Position numbers and translations under genes: made by a program. Positions 41,860 through 50,551 of a stretch of DNA of 64,000 nt are shown here, one piece after another. The notes beneath the pieces are model-generated. The model was not told the DNA's origin. It saw only the letters and a program-made list of their open reading frames with translations, and ran no database searches. The stretch lies in assembly GCA_964342355.1 (NCBI GenBank), contig CAYFFG010000002.1, forward strand, positions 186,001 to 250,000, given 5' to 3'. The first letter of the stretch is position 1. Every line of letters starts with the position of its first letter. This stretch comes from Hirschia sp964342355 (GTDB taxonomy: Bacteria; Pseudomonadota; Alphaproteobacteria; Caulobacterales; Hyphomonadaceae).

Positions 41860-44800
41860 TTATTCAGCCGGAACAGCTTCGGGGCTGTGCGGCGTTTCAA
41901 GAAGGGAATGATGCGTGTCCGGCCTTGGCGCAAACCAGCGATGCAAGGCAGGCATCACAAGCAGGGTTAAGAGCGTCGATGAAACAAGCCCGCCGGTAAC
42001 AACCGTCGCCAAAGGCCTCTGCACTTCTGCGCCAACCCCGGTGGCAAACAGCAAAGGCGCAAGGCCCAAAGCGGTCGTCATGGCTGTCATCAGAACGGGG
42101 CGCGCCCTTAGACCTGCCGCTTCAACGGCCAGTGCATCTCGGTCTCGCCCGGCGCGGGCGAAATCATCCATAAAGCTGACCAGCACCATGCCATTGCCGA
42201 GTGCGATACCGAACAGGGCAATAAAGCCAACCGTGGCAGGCACCGACACGGGCAGACCTGTTAGCCAGAGCGCCAAGGCGCCGCCTGTCAGAGCCAGCGG
42301 AATATTGAGCAGGATCAGGATCGCTGACTTCAAGCGGCCAAAGGTGAGCAGCAAAATCAGAAGGACGATACCCAGCGTAATTGGGATCACGACTGCAAAA
42401 CGGGCATTGGCCTGTTGCTGCAATTCAAACTGACCGCCCCAAACCACGCGGTAACCTGCGGGCAAGTCAAGATTGGCATCTGTCAGGGCTTGCGCCTCTG
42501 TCACAAATGAACCGATATCGCGGCCCCGCACATTTGACTGCACGGTGATAAAGCGCTCACCATCCTCGCGGGTAATTTGGCGCGGCCCGATGACCTTTTC
42601 GATGTTGGCCACACTTTCCAGCGGCACGCGCGCGCCTGACGGCGATTTCAGAACAATGCGCCGGATCGCTTCTGGCGTGTCGCGGCGGTCTTCGTGAAAC
42701 CGCACAACAATCGGAAATTGTCGCACGCCTTCAAACAAGGCACCGGCTTCGGCGCCGCCAACCGAGGCCCGCAACGCATCAAGCGCATCTTCAACATCAA
42801 GACCATAACGTCCGAGGGCCGCGCGATCGACACGCACGACAAGCTGCGGCGCGCCTGTGATCTGGTCGGCCTGCACTTCAGCCGCGCCGTCCACTTGCTG
42901 CAAAACAGCCTGCAAGTCCTGTGATTTATCCAGCAGCACGTCGCTGTCAGGGCCAAAGATCTTGACCGCGAGTTCAGCGCGCGTGCCGGTTAAAAGCTCG
43001 TCCACGGACATCGCAATAGGTTGCCCGATATTGACGACAATGCCCGGCACGTCTTCAAGGTTTTCGGAAATCGCTGTTCGCAAATCCTCCGGAGAAAGGC
43101 CTTTGCGCCATTCAGACCTGGGTTTGAGTTCGACAAAGGCTTCCGCGCTATTGGTTGGGTCCGCATGAGCGCCGACTTCACCGCGACCGATCCGGGTGAC
43201 GATGGACTTGATTTCAGGGAATGTGCTGAGCAGCCGCTTTTCAACACGCGTGGTGGTGTCCGCCGCCTCCGTCAATGAGATGGACGGCGCCATGGTCACG
43301 CGCAGCAAAATATCGCCCTCTTCCAGTGATGGGGTAAACTCAGACCCGAGCCGTGATCCGGCAAGCCCGCCCGCAAGCAGGAGCACAGCGGCCAGGCAAA
43401 TTGCGGCCAAGCGTTGACGCACGAAAAACCCGGCGGCGCGGCTAACGATGCGCGCAATCCATCCGGGACGATGTTCAGTTTGCTTGTGGCTACGGCGCAT
43501 CACACCATTAGCGAGCGACGGCGCAATCAGCGCGGCATAAAAGAGCGACCCGGTCATGGCGAGGGCCGCCGAGGCAGCCAGTGGCCGGAAGGTTTTGCCT
43601 TCAACGCCTTGCAGCGAGAAGAGCGGCAAGAACACAACAATCACCACGGCCACAGCCGCAATGAGCGGCGCAATCACCTCAGCGGTAGAGCGTGCGACCA
43701 CATCGCGCTGATCCTCAGACGCGCCGCTTGTGCGAAAGCCCCGGTCCACATTTTCAGCGATCACGATAGCCCCGTCCACCATCATGCCGATGGCAATCGC
43801 AACCCCGCCTAGCGACATAAGATTGGCGCTTATGCCCAGCCATTGCATGGCGATGAAGGCAAAGCCGACCGAAAACGGAATTGAGAGAACGACAACAAGG
43901 CTGGGACGCCAGCCGCCCAGGAAGACAAAGACCACAAGCGCAACCAGTACCGCGCCTTGCCAAAGCGCCGTGGTTACGGTCGCGGCCGCCTTGTTGACCA
44001 GCGTTCCCTGGTCGTAATAGGGCACGGCGGTGACGCCGTCCGGCAGATTCTGATTGATAGCGTCGAAGCGTGACTGAACGCGGGCGATGACGTCCGAGGT
44101 ATTGGTGCCATAAAGTTTAAGCACCAGGCCGGCGACAACTTCGCCTTCGCCATTGGCTGTGGCAAGTCCCTGGCGCACACCGCCGCCGACAATGATTTCG
44201 CCAAGATCGCGCACCCGCACCGGGCGGCCATCATCCACATTGACGACAATTTCTGACAGGTCTTCAATGGAGCGGGCCAATCCCACGCCGCGCACGGTAT
44301 ATTGCTCCGAGCCGATTTCGAGAAATTGCGCGCCTTCGGTTTTGTTACCACGTTCCAGCGCGGTCATCACATCACCGATCCGGATGTCGTAGGCCAACAG
44401 TGCGTCGGGATCGAGCCTGACCTGATACTGCTTTTCATAGCCGCCGAGCGACAGAACTTCGGTGACGCCCGGGACCGTCTGGAGCTGGTATTTTACGATC
44501 CAGTCCTGAATCTCCCGCATCTCCACAAGGTCTCGCGTGCCCGATGCGTCTTCGAGCCGGAAATATAGAATAATCCCTAGCCCAGTAGAAATCGGCCCCA
44601 TTTGCGGATCACCAAAGCCGTCCGGGATATTGCCGCGCGCCTCTGCGAGCCGTTCGCCCACCACCTGCCGCGCAAAATAGACATCGGTGCCGTCCTCAAA
44701 ATAGATATTGACGACGGACAATCCAAAATTTGAGACCGAGCGCATGTGGTCCAGTTTTGGCAGACCCGACATGGCGGTTTCAATCGGATAGGTCACATAA

Positions 44801-44985
44801 CGCTCGACCTCTTCGGGGGCGAGCCCTTCCGTTTCGGTAAACACCTGAACCAGTGACGGGGTGACATCGGGAAAGGCATCAACAGGCAGCGCGCGGAAGG
44901 CAAATAGTCCGCCAAGTGTCATGGCGAGCGCCGCGATGGCGGCCAGGAGCCGTCCTCCGGCGATACGATGCATAAAGTTAAACAT
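41860..44985 (-). CDS. czcA: HME-type RND heavy-metal efflux pump, CzcA/CusA family (module B)
   Basis: The 1041-residue pump is a close paralogue of the module A protein (MHRIAGGRLLAA start, same periplasmic and TM motifs) with scattered substitutions throughout. TM4 reads AIGMMVDGAIVIAEN, again AIG with DGA. The periplasmic TDPTNSAEAF lacks the Met of copper pumps. The tail is slightly longer and ends in SLLETPHSPEAVPAE. It acts with the CzcB and CzcC encoded just upstream. Two such pumps on one element suggest overlapping but distinct metal ranges. Confidence 0.93.
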   Translation of the reverse strand: MFNFMHRIAGGRLLAAIAALAMTLGGLFAFRALPVDAFPDVTPSLVQVFTETEGLAPEEVERYVTYPIETAMSGLPKLDHMRSVSNFGLSVVNIYFEDGTDVYFARQVVGERLAEARGNIPDGFGDPQMGPISTGLGIILYFRLEDASGTRDLVEMREIQDWIVKYQLQTVPGVTEVLSLGGYEKQYQVRLDPDALLAYDIRIGDVMTALERGNKTEGAQFLEIGSEQYTVRGVGLARSIEDLSEIVVNVDDGRPVRVRDLGEIIVGGGVRQGLATANGEGEVVAGLVLKLYGTNTSDVIARVQSRFDAINQNLPDGVTAVPYYDQGTLVNKAAATVTTALWQGAVLVALVVFVFLGGWRPSLVVVLSIPFSVGFAFIAMQWLGISANLMSLGGVAIAIGMMVDGAIVIAENVDRGFRTSGASEDQRDVVARSTAEVIAPLIAAVAVVIVVFLPLFSLQGVEGKTFRPLAASAALAMTGSLFYAALIAPSLANGVMRRSHKQTEHRPGWIARIVSRAAGFFVRQRLAAICLAAVLLLAGGLAGSRLGSEFTPSLEEGDILLRVTMAPSISLTEAADTTTRVEKRLLSTFPEIKSIVTRIGRGEVGAHADPTNSAEAFVELKPRSEWRKGLSPEDLRTAISENLEDVPGIVVNIGQPIAMSVDELLTGTRAELAVKIFGPDSDVLLDKSQDLQAVLQQVDGAAEVQADQITGAPQLVVRVDRAALGRYGLDVEDALDALRASVGGAEAGALFEGVRQFPIVVRFHEDRRDTPEAIRRIVLKSPSGARVPLESVANIEKVIGPRQITREDGERFITVQSNVRGRDIGSFVTEAQALTDANLDLPAGYRVVWGGQFELQQQANARFAVVIPITLGIVLLILLLTFGRLKSAILILLNIPLALTGGALALWLTGLPVSVPATVGFIALFGIALGNGMVLVSFMDDFARAGRDRDALAVEAAGLRARPVLMTAMTTALGLAPLLFATGVGAEVQRPLATVVTGGLVSSTLLTLLVMPALHRWFAPRPDTHHSLLETPHSPEAVPAE

Positions 44986-44996
44986 ATCAAATAATC

Positions 44997-46271
44997 CTAA
45001 TGACCGTGGCCGTCGCCGAAGGCGTCTTTTTCGAGTTGAGCTTTGAGGGTGAACGCGCCGCGTGTGACGATGGTCTCCCCCGCGTCTAGGCCGGAGCGTA
45101 TCTCCACGAAGCCGCCAGATTTTGTGCCGGTCATGACTGCGCGCGGGGCATAGCCGCCCTCAACGGGCACAAAGACGGAAGGTCTGTCTTCAACCAGCTG
45201 AACGGCGGACTCCGGGATGCGCAAAACGTTTTCCGGCGCGCCGACGCTCAAATCCGCCGTGACAAACTGGCCGGGACGCAAACTGCCGTCCGGATTATCG
45301 ACAATCACCCTTGCCGTGGCGGTGCGGGAGGTCTCATTGATTACCGGCAGGACAAACGCAATTGTGGACTGGGCCAGCACATCGCCGTCATCGGTCTTTA
45401 GCGCGACGGGCGCGCCGATGCGGATGCGTCCAATATCCTGTTTGTAAACCGCTATATCGGCCCAGACGACACTGTCATCGACAATCGTAAAGAGCGGGTC
45501 AGCGCCCGCATCCCCGGCGGATACGGTTTCGCCTAATGTGACTGTGCGCCTTACAACCGTTCCGGCGATCGGCGCGGTGAGATACGCGTTGGCATTGTCG
45601 CCGTCTGCCGCTGTCGCGATACGTTCCAGCGCCGCATGACTGACGCCAGCAGCATGGAGCTCATTTTCCGCCGCATCGCCATCAGCTCTGGCCGCTTCAT
45701 ACTCGGCGCGCGCATTCTGGAGGTCGGCTTCGGACGTAATCTTGTCCGCAAACAGCTTTTCTTCACGCGCCAGGGCTTTACTGGCCAGGCTTTCACGCGT
45801 TTGCGCCGTCAAATAGGCCGCTTTCAAGCTCGCCAGTTCCCGGCTGCGGATAAGCGCCAGCGTATCGCCGCGGCTCACCTGATCGCCTTCGCTTGCATAG
45901 AGCCTGCCGATGACGCCGCTCACCTTGGGCGACACATTGGCAACGCGGTCTGCATCAAACCGGATTTCCGCTGGAAGGCTCAACGATTGGGCGATCGCGC
46001 CTTCTATCACCGTGGCGGTTTCAATACCCGCTTCTCTGGCCGCGTCAGCAGTCAGTTTAACAAGATCGGCTTCAGCCTCGTCATGGCCATCATCATGGTC
46101 ATTATGGTCATCATGCTCGTCACTGGCTTCGTCATGATCATCGTGATCTACGCTGGCGCTCACCGGCGCCTCATCATGCGTGCCATGTGTATCGGGGCCT
46201 GCATCGCTGCATCCCGAAAGCAGTGTAGCCAAAACGAACATGGCCGTTGTCAAAATGAATGTCTGTTTCAT
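44997..46271 (-). CDS. czcB: Periplasmic adaptor lipoprotein with His/Asp-rich N-terminus, CzcB type (module B)
   Basis: The 424-residue protein has a lipobox LSGC near residues 18-21, then a striking metal-binding-like segment of His and Asp/Glu (about residues 40-75; repeated HDD and HDE units). The adaptor core follows: EIRFDADRVANVSPKVSGVI, a helical hairpin (about 150-205), AYLTAPIAGTVVRRTVTLGE and SRTATARVIVDNPDGSLRPG. His-rich leaders are known from divalent-metal CzcB proteins, supporting Zn/Co/Cd/Ni export. Its start overlaps the czcC end by 4 bp, and czcA follows after 11 bp. Confidence 0.93.
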   Translation of the reverse strand: MKQTFILTTAMFVLATLLSGCSDAGPDTHGTHDEAPVSASVDHDDHDEASDEHDDHNDHDDGHDEAEADLVKLTADAAREAGIETATVIEGAIAQSLSLPAEIRFDADRVANVSPKVSGVIGRLYASEGDQVSRGDTLALIRSRELASLKAAYLTAQTRESLASKALAREEKLFADKITSEADLQNARAEYEAARADGDAAENELHAAGVSHAALERIATAADGDNANAYLTAPIAGTVVRRTVTLGETVSAGDAGADPLFTIVDDSVVWADIAVYKQDIGRIRIGAPVALKTDDGDVLAQSTIAFVLPVINETSRTATARVIVDNPDGSLRPGQFVTADLSVGAPENVLRIPESAVQLVEDRPSVFVPVEGGYAPRAVMTGTKSGGFVEIRSGLDAGETIVTRGAFTLKAQLEKDAFGDGHGH

Positions 46272-47560
46272 TGGAAGTCTCCATTGAAGGGGGCCGCGCC
46301 AATCAGGCTTTTCAGGCGCATCAGGTCGGCATTAAGGGTGCGGCGGGCGTCGATGACACCAAGGCCCGCCTCAATAAGTCCCTTGCGGGCATCGAGGGTC
46401 GTCGTGAGATCAAACCGGCCTGCCGCATAGCCTTGGACGGAGGCGTCATAAGCCGAACGGGCGGCAGGTAAGGCATCATTTTCGAGCAATGCGAGCCGGG
46501 CCTGCGCTGTGCGCACGCGCGCAGCGGCGGCTTGCTGCTGCGCGCGCAATCTCGCTTCAACGGCAACCGCGTTAATCCGCTCGGCATCGGCGCGAAGCCC
46601 GGCTGCCCGCGCGGCGTCACGGTTGCGGTCAAAGAGCGGGATGGGAACGCTGACACCGAGCAAGAGGGCATTGTCGCCAGTCTCTTCAAACTGGCGGACA
46701 CCTGCGCTGAGGGTAAGATCAGGCACGCCTGCGGCGCGCGCGGCAATTTGCTCTGCATCGCGGGCATCGGCGCTAGCCTTGGCTGCGGCGATAGCGGGGT
46801 GCTGGGTCAGTTCTCGGGTGCGAGGGAGTGTTTCAGGGTCTTCCAATGCGCTTGAGCGCGGCGGCGCAAATTCAGGGTTGGCACTCCCCCAAAGCGCGGC
46901 GATTTCATAACGTCGCTGATCGATTTCAGCTTCGGCGGCAAGCGCTGCTGCTTTCAAAGCTGCCGCATCTGCATCGGCGCGAGAGCGTTCAGGCGGGGCG
47001 GCTGCCCCGGCATCAACGCGTTTTGCAACCGTCTCAGCCAAAGAAACGGCGAGATCTGCGGACTTCCGCGCCAGAGCGGCAAGTTCGGTTGCCGCAATCA
47101 GGTCGTAATAGAGCAAGGCCGCTTCTAATTCGGTGTCTCTTAAAATGACGCGGCACTGAGCATCGGCAAGCGCGGCGCGTGCCCTAGCGGCGCGCTCACG
47201 TTTTCCGCGTTTTCCGCCAAGCTGAAAGGTCTGCTCGAATGCGAGCGTCGTTTCTGTCTGGTCGAACCCGCTGAGCGGGCCTGAGCCAGAGAAATTTTCC
47301 ACCTCAAGCCCAATGGAGGGATTGAGCCGCCGTCCGGCCTGATCAGCATCGGCGAGGCTTGCGCGCGCTTCCAGCGCGGCGCGGCGCACATCTGGCGAGG
47401 CATAGCGTATCTGGGTGAGCGCCGTATCGAGGGTAAGCGGCGCATCTGGCACGATGGCTGGCGCGCTGCCTGCTGGCCCGTTGCACGGGGCCGCGACCGC
47501 AGTGCCTGCAAAGGCAGCCGCGATCAGGGCGCACAGCGCGCCCTGTCTAAATTTTGGCAT
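46268..47560 (-). CDS. czcC: TolC-like outer-membrane factor, CzcC type (module B)
   Basis: The 430-residue protein begins with a signal peptide (AGTAVAAP, about residue 24) and has the duplicated outer-efflux-protein fold: LTLDTALTQIRYASPDVRRAA and GRRLNPSIGLEVENFSGSGP early, and ARRTLNADLMRLKSLIGAAPF at the end. It is the paralogue of the module A protein at 34157-35452. It is the second gene of the operon, after the small secreted protein, and couples to czcB by a 4-bp overlap. Confidence 0.92.
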   Translation of the reverse strand: MPKFRQGALCALIAAAFAGTAVAAPCNGPAGSAPAIVPDAPLTLDTALTQIRYASPDVRRAALEARASLADADQAGRRLNPSIGLEVENFSGSGPLSGFDQTETTLAFEQTFQLGGKRGKRERAARARAALADAQCRVILRDTELEAALLYYDLIAATELAALARKSADLAVSLAETVAKRVDAGAAAPPERSRADADAAALKAAALAAEAEIDQRRYEIAALWGSANPEFAPPRSSALEDPETLPRTRELTQHPAIAAAKASADARDAEQIAARAAGVPDLTLSAGVRQFEETGDNALLLGVSVPIPLFDRNRDAARAAGLRADAERINAVAVEARLRAQQQAAAARVRTAQARLALLENDALPAARSAYDASVQGYAAGRFDLTTTLDARKGLIEAGLGVIDARRTLNADLMRLKSLIGAAPFNGDFQ

Positions 47561-47633
47561 AGGGTATTTGTCCTTGTGGTAATCTGAAACGAGATCAAAT
47601 CCGCGCGGGAAAGCGCGAGATCAGAGAGTCAGA

Positions 47634-47990
47634 TTAGGCACGCGGAGGGCGGTAAAGACCGTTAGGACCGGCCCGTGCAAGGAACTGATCAGCGCCGGGA
47701 CGCAAAGCGAGAGAGGCGGGACAGACAAGCGACAAATTGGCGGCCCTCATGCCGACCATATGCACATGGCACGTCCCGCAATTGTGGGCGTGGTGGTCAT
47801 GGTCAGGACGCTGTTCACCACTATCCTGGTCGATACCGGTGTGGCTTTCAGATATATCGGCGCTCTGGCAGGCAATTTCATCGGCGCTGACAGGATGAAT
47901 ATCTGCCGCAGAAGCGCCCATACCCATCGTCACAGCGAGCATGACGCTGAGCCAAAGTCTGGTAGAACAGATGAGCGCGGCAAATTTCAT
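47634..47990 (-). CDS. Small secreted Cys/His-rich protein of metal module B
   Basis: The 118-residue protein has a clear signal peptide (MKFAALICSTRLWLSVMLAV, cleavage near ASA-AD). Its mature part has a His/Cys cluster around residues 64-77 (DHDHHAHNCGTCHVH) and ends GPNGLYRPPRA. The ending and position match the module A protein at 35513-35947. It is the first gene behind the MerR box at 48091-48121. It could bind metal in the periplasm and deliver it to the Czc pump, or sense it; no function is established. It may be DUF2946-like. Confidence 0.75.
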   Translation of the reverse strand: MKFAALICSTRLWLSVMLAVTMGMGASAADIHPVSADEIACQSADISESHTGIDQDSGEQRPDHDHHAHNCGTCHVHMVGMRAANLSLVCPASLALRPGADQFLARAGPNGLYRPPRA

Positions 47991-48090
47991 TGTTTCAGAT
48001 CATATCCGTTTTCGATGTCAAAATCATTAAATCAATTCATTAAGTCGGTGCGACTCGTCGTCATTACCGCTCTTTTCCAACTATTTTGCC

Positions 48091-48121
48091 TCTATACTCG
48101 CTACAGCGACTGTAGGGGCAA
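48091..48121 (-). promoter_or_regulatory. MerR-type promoter/operator for the module B czcCBA operon
   Basis: On the minus strand -35 TTGCCC (48116-48121) and -10 TATAGA (48091-48096) flank a 19-bp spacer with the dyad CTACAG-TCG-CTGTAG. It lies just past the merR stop, as in module A, and points at the small secreted protein, czcCBA and probably the P1B-4 ATPase. Confidence 0.87.
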
Positions 48122-48145
48122 GCGCTTTCTTCAAAGTATGCAAAA

Positions 48146-48604
48146 TCACACTCGCGCGCCAAGTTTAGTGGCAACTGCCGTACCCTCATGAGACTCCAGA
48201 CATTGACTGTGATCGCCGAGGCTTTCCAGGACTTTACAAGTGGCGATGCTGCCGCCTTCGCACGCCGATACCATGCGTTTGAGCTCTGCTTCCAACCCTT
48301 CAAGTTGGGAGAGTTTCAGGCGCACGTCCGCCAACTGCCGACGCGCGATGACATCGACATGCGCGCAGTCTTCGCCTGGTTTATGCTGCAAATCTATCAG
48401 CTCGCGGATGGAGTCGATAGGAAACCCCAGATCGCGGGCATGACGGATGAACAATAATCGCTGCACGGCGTCATCGCCATAAAGTCTTTGACCACTTGTG
48501 CTGCGCTCCGGCTCACCCATCAGATCGATGGACTCGTAATAGCGAATGGTGGTGACTTTTACGCCCGCTGCTTTGGATAAACGTCCGATCGTCATCTGCT
48601 TCAT
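48146..48604 (-). CDS. MerR-family metal-responsive regulator (module B)
   Basis: The 152-residue paralogue of the module A regulator has the winged helix IGRLSKAAGVKVTTIRYYES, the divalent-sensor cysteine Cys80 (GEDCAHV), a CX7C loop CEGGSIATC (Cys115, Cys123) and an additional Cys135 near a His-containing tail (LGDHSQCLESHEG). It is flanked by a MerR box on each side, the same layout as module A, and is divergent from the CDF gene. It probably controls the three CTACAGT-type boxes. Confidence 0.92.
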   Translation of the reverse strand: MKQMTIGRLSKAAGVKVTTIRYYESIDLMGEPERSTSGQRLYGDDAVQRLLFIRHARDLGFPIDSIRELIDLQHKPGEDCAHVDVIARRQLADVRLKLSQLEGLEAELKRMVSACEGGSIATCKVLESLGDHSQCLESHEGTAVATKLGARV

Positions 48605-48625
48605 GAAGTCCTCCGTAAAAAACTC

Positions 48626-48656
48626 TTGCCCCTACAGTCACTGTAGACTGTAGGGT
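48626..48656 (+). promoter_or_regulatory. MerR-type promoter/operator for the module B CDF-methyltransferase operon
   Basis: -35 TTGCCC (48626-48631) and -10 TAGGGT (48651-48656) flank a 19-bp spacer with the perfect dyad CTACAGT-C-ACTGTAG. The box separates the divergent merR (start 48604) from the CDF gene (48697). An extra CTGTAG half-site overlaps the -10 region. Confidence 0.86.
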
Positions 48657-48696
48657 TTAACCAGAATCGTCAATTACAAAGTTAAAGTGGAAAGAC

Positions 48697-49341
48697 ATGT
48701 CTGGTTGTTGCGAAGAGAAATCATTTGACGGCGTATCGCCCGCTTATCGCAGAGCGCTCATAGCTGTGATTGCGATCAATGCGGTGATGTTCGTTGTCGA
48801 GATGGCCGCTGGCTTGCTGTCTGGATCGCAGGCTTTGAAAGCCGACGCGCTCGATTTTGCAGGCGATACCGCGACTTATGCGCTAAGCCTTTTTGTCATT
48901 GGCGCGTCATTGCGAACCCGCGCCCGCGCTTCGCTCATAAAAGGCGCGTCTCTGGCTGTGATTGCGATCGCTGTGCTCACCATGACAGGTTTGCGTGTGC
49001 TTGAGGGTACACCGCCGGAAGCTGGAACCATGGGAGCTATCGGGCTGCTAGCCCTACTGGCCAATCTAACCAGTGTGTTCATCCTGCTGCGCTGGCGCGA
49101 CGGTGATAGCAATGTCCGCTCTGTCTGGCTGTGTTCGCGTAATGATGCGATTGGCAATGTCGGTGTGATCGCTGCAGGAGCGCTGGTCGCGGCAACAGGC
49201 GCGGCATGGCCGGACCTCGTCGTGGCGGCGCTGCTCGCGAGCCTCTTCCTAAAATCAGCCGCCGCCATCACACTGCAAGCCCTTGGTGAGCTTAAGTCCC
49301 AGCAAACCCGACAAGCGCCAGCCACGGAGACAACGCAATGA
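48697..49341 (+). CDS. Short CDF-like cation transporter (module B)
   Basis: The 214-residue protein is a paralogue of the module A transporter at 36608: six probable membrane helices, ADALDFAGD in TM2, CSRNDAIGN in TM5, and no C-terminal cytoplasmic domain. The N-terminus MSGCCEEKSFDG has a Cys pair, and helices end before a polar tail. It probably removes divalent metal from the cytoplasm. It overlaps the membrane methyltransferase gene by 4 bp, whereas in module A the equivalent partner is lspA. Confidence 0.85.
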   Translation: MSGCCEEKSFDGVSPAYRRALIAVIAINAVMFVVEMAAGLLSGSQALKADALDFAGDTATYALSLFVIGASLRTRARASLIKGASLAVIAIAVLTMTGLRVLEGTPPEAGTMGAIGLLALLANLTSVFILLRWRDGDSNVRSVWLCSRNDAIGNVGVIAAGALVAATGAAWPDLVVAALLASLFLKSAAAITLQALGELKSQQTRQAPATETTQ

Positions 49342-49790
49342 GCCTCCGTGTTCCGCCGATTGTCCAGTTTCTCGTCTGCGCGCTTCTCGCTTGGGGCCTC
49401 GCTCAGCTTATGCCTCAACCAACCTTCGGCTCACCCCTTTGGGCAGTTGCTGGATACGGATTTATCCTTTCGGGGACCGTCTTGCTGGCGCTCGCTGTGT
49501 TGGCCTTTATCCGCGCCCGGACGACCGTTAATCCGCTTGCGCCTGACCAGGCCCGGACGCTGGTCACAAACGGGCTTTATCGTTTCACCCGCAACCCGAT
49601 GTATCTGGCAATGGCGCTGATCTTGATCGGCGGCGCATTTGCGCTCGGCAACATCGCCGCATTGGCGGCTCCGGTTGTTTTCGTCTGCGCAATGACAGAG
49701 CTCCAGATTAAACCCGAAGAGCACGCGTTACAAACTATCTTTGGCGAAGCATTTACCGCTTATCGCAAACAGACCCGGCGCTGGCTGTGA
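49338..49790 (+). CDS. Membrane methyltransferase of the isoprenylcysteine/phospholipid methyltransferase family (1)
   Basis: The 150-residue protein has four hydrophobic segments and the C-terminal ICMT/PEMT signature: LVTNGLYRFTRNPMYLAMAL (residues about 74-93), then EEHALQTIFGEAFTAYRKQTRRW (about 126-148). Family members use S-adenosylmethionine to methylate lipid or prenyl-cysteine substrates at the membrane. Bacterial metal-linked members have unknown substrates. It is coupled to the CDF gene (ATGA) and precedes a second, diverged member. A role in modifying lipids under metal stress is conceivable. Confidence 0.85.
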   Translation: MSLRVPPIVQFLVCALLAWGLAQLMPQPTFGSPLWAVAGYGFILSGTVLLALAVLAFIRARTTVNPLAPDQARTLVTNGLYRFTRNPMYLAMALILIGGAFALGNIAALAAPVVFVCAMTELQIKPEEHALQTIFGEAFTAYRKQTRRWL

Positions 49791-49800
49791 GGTGGCAGAA

Positions 49801-50373
49801 ATGATTGATCCACCTGTCTGGATGACGTGGGCCGCTTTTGGTCTCTCGCTGACTGGGGCGCTGTCCATATTCGGATTATCGGCTGTAGCGGCGCTACGCT
49901 CTGATTTTCAATTCTTCCCACCGCCCAGCAAACGGAGTTGGCAGCATCGGACATTCCTCGCACTTTTCCGGCTCTATCTCTATCCGCTGATCGCTCTGAC
50001 CGTGTTTGTTTTCGCGCCGCTGGAAGGCCCATACGCATTGGTACAATATGGCGTGGGCGGAGCATTGCTGCTCATCGGTTTCGGTATGGCGATCCGGATC
50101 ACGCTTTATATGGGATGGCGCAATGCCTTTGGTGAAAAGCTCGGATTGATGACAACCGGCTGGTTCGCACGGAGCCGCAACCCCATCTATGTGTTTACTT
50201 GGCTTGGCATAACTGGGTGGGCCATGCCGGCCAATTCCTGGCTGGTTACGCTGCTACTCAGCTTGTGGGCGCTTATGTATCTCATCGCGCCCTATTTCGA
50301 AGAACCTTGGCTTGAAGCCGAGTATGGGGAAGCATATCATGACTATGCAAGTCGAACGCATCGCTTTTTTTGA
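49801..50373 (+). CDS. Membrane methyltransferase of the isoprenylcysteine/phospholipid methyltransferase family (2)
   Basis: The ATG at 49801-49803 with GAGGTGG upstream gives 190 residues; a longer frame from 49741 overlaps the previous gene. Five hydrophobic segments precede the ICMT-type motif TGWFARSRNPIYVFTWLG (residues about 118-135) and the end motif EEPWLEAEYGEAYHDYASRTHRF. It is diverged from the upstream member and has a longer N-terminus. It ends the plus-strand CDF operon of module B. The substrate is unknown. Confidence 0.85.
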   Translation: MIDPPVWMTWAAFGLSLTGALSIFGLSAVAALRSDFQFFPPPSKRSWQHRTFLALFRLYLYPLIALTVFVFAPLEGPYALVQYGVGGALLLIGFGMAIRITLYMGWRNAFGEKLGLMTTGWFARSRNPIYVFTWLGITGWAMPANSWLVTLLLSLWALMYLIAPYFEEPWLEAEYGEAYHDYASRTHRFF

Positions 50374-50400
50374 TGAGACAAAGCCGATACCTCGCTATGG

Positions 50401-50441
50401 CGCGGTCAACTCGTGCACAAGCGACTACCGAATTGACCGCG
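50401..50441. repeat. 9-bp perfect inverted repeat between module B and the cus operon
   Basis: CGCGGTCAA (50401-50409) and TTGACCGCG (50433-50441) flank 23 bases in the 178-bp gap between the convergent methyltransferase and PepSY genes. There is no T-run, so a classical terminator is unlikely. The gap holds no supportable gene. Confidence 0.45.
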
Positions 50442-50551
50442 ACTTGTAATTCCAACTGGTCTACGAACATTGGGTAAGCGTGCACCCCATTAATCTCAAT
50501 CCAGCGCTCGCATAGCGCGCCGCAAAAAGGGGATACGCGCTTCGAAGTGTT

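Noticed and set aside
50282..50485. 67-codon minus-strand frame in the gap after module B
   Set aside because: It overlaps the end of the convergent methyltransferase gene and has no recognisable motif; it was considered as a transposase remnant, but nothing supports that.
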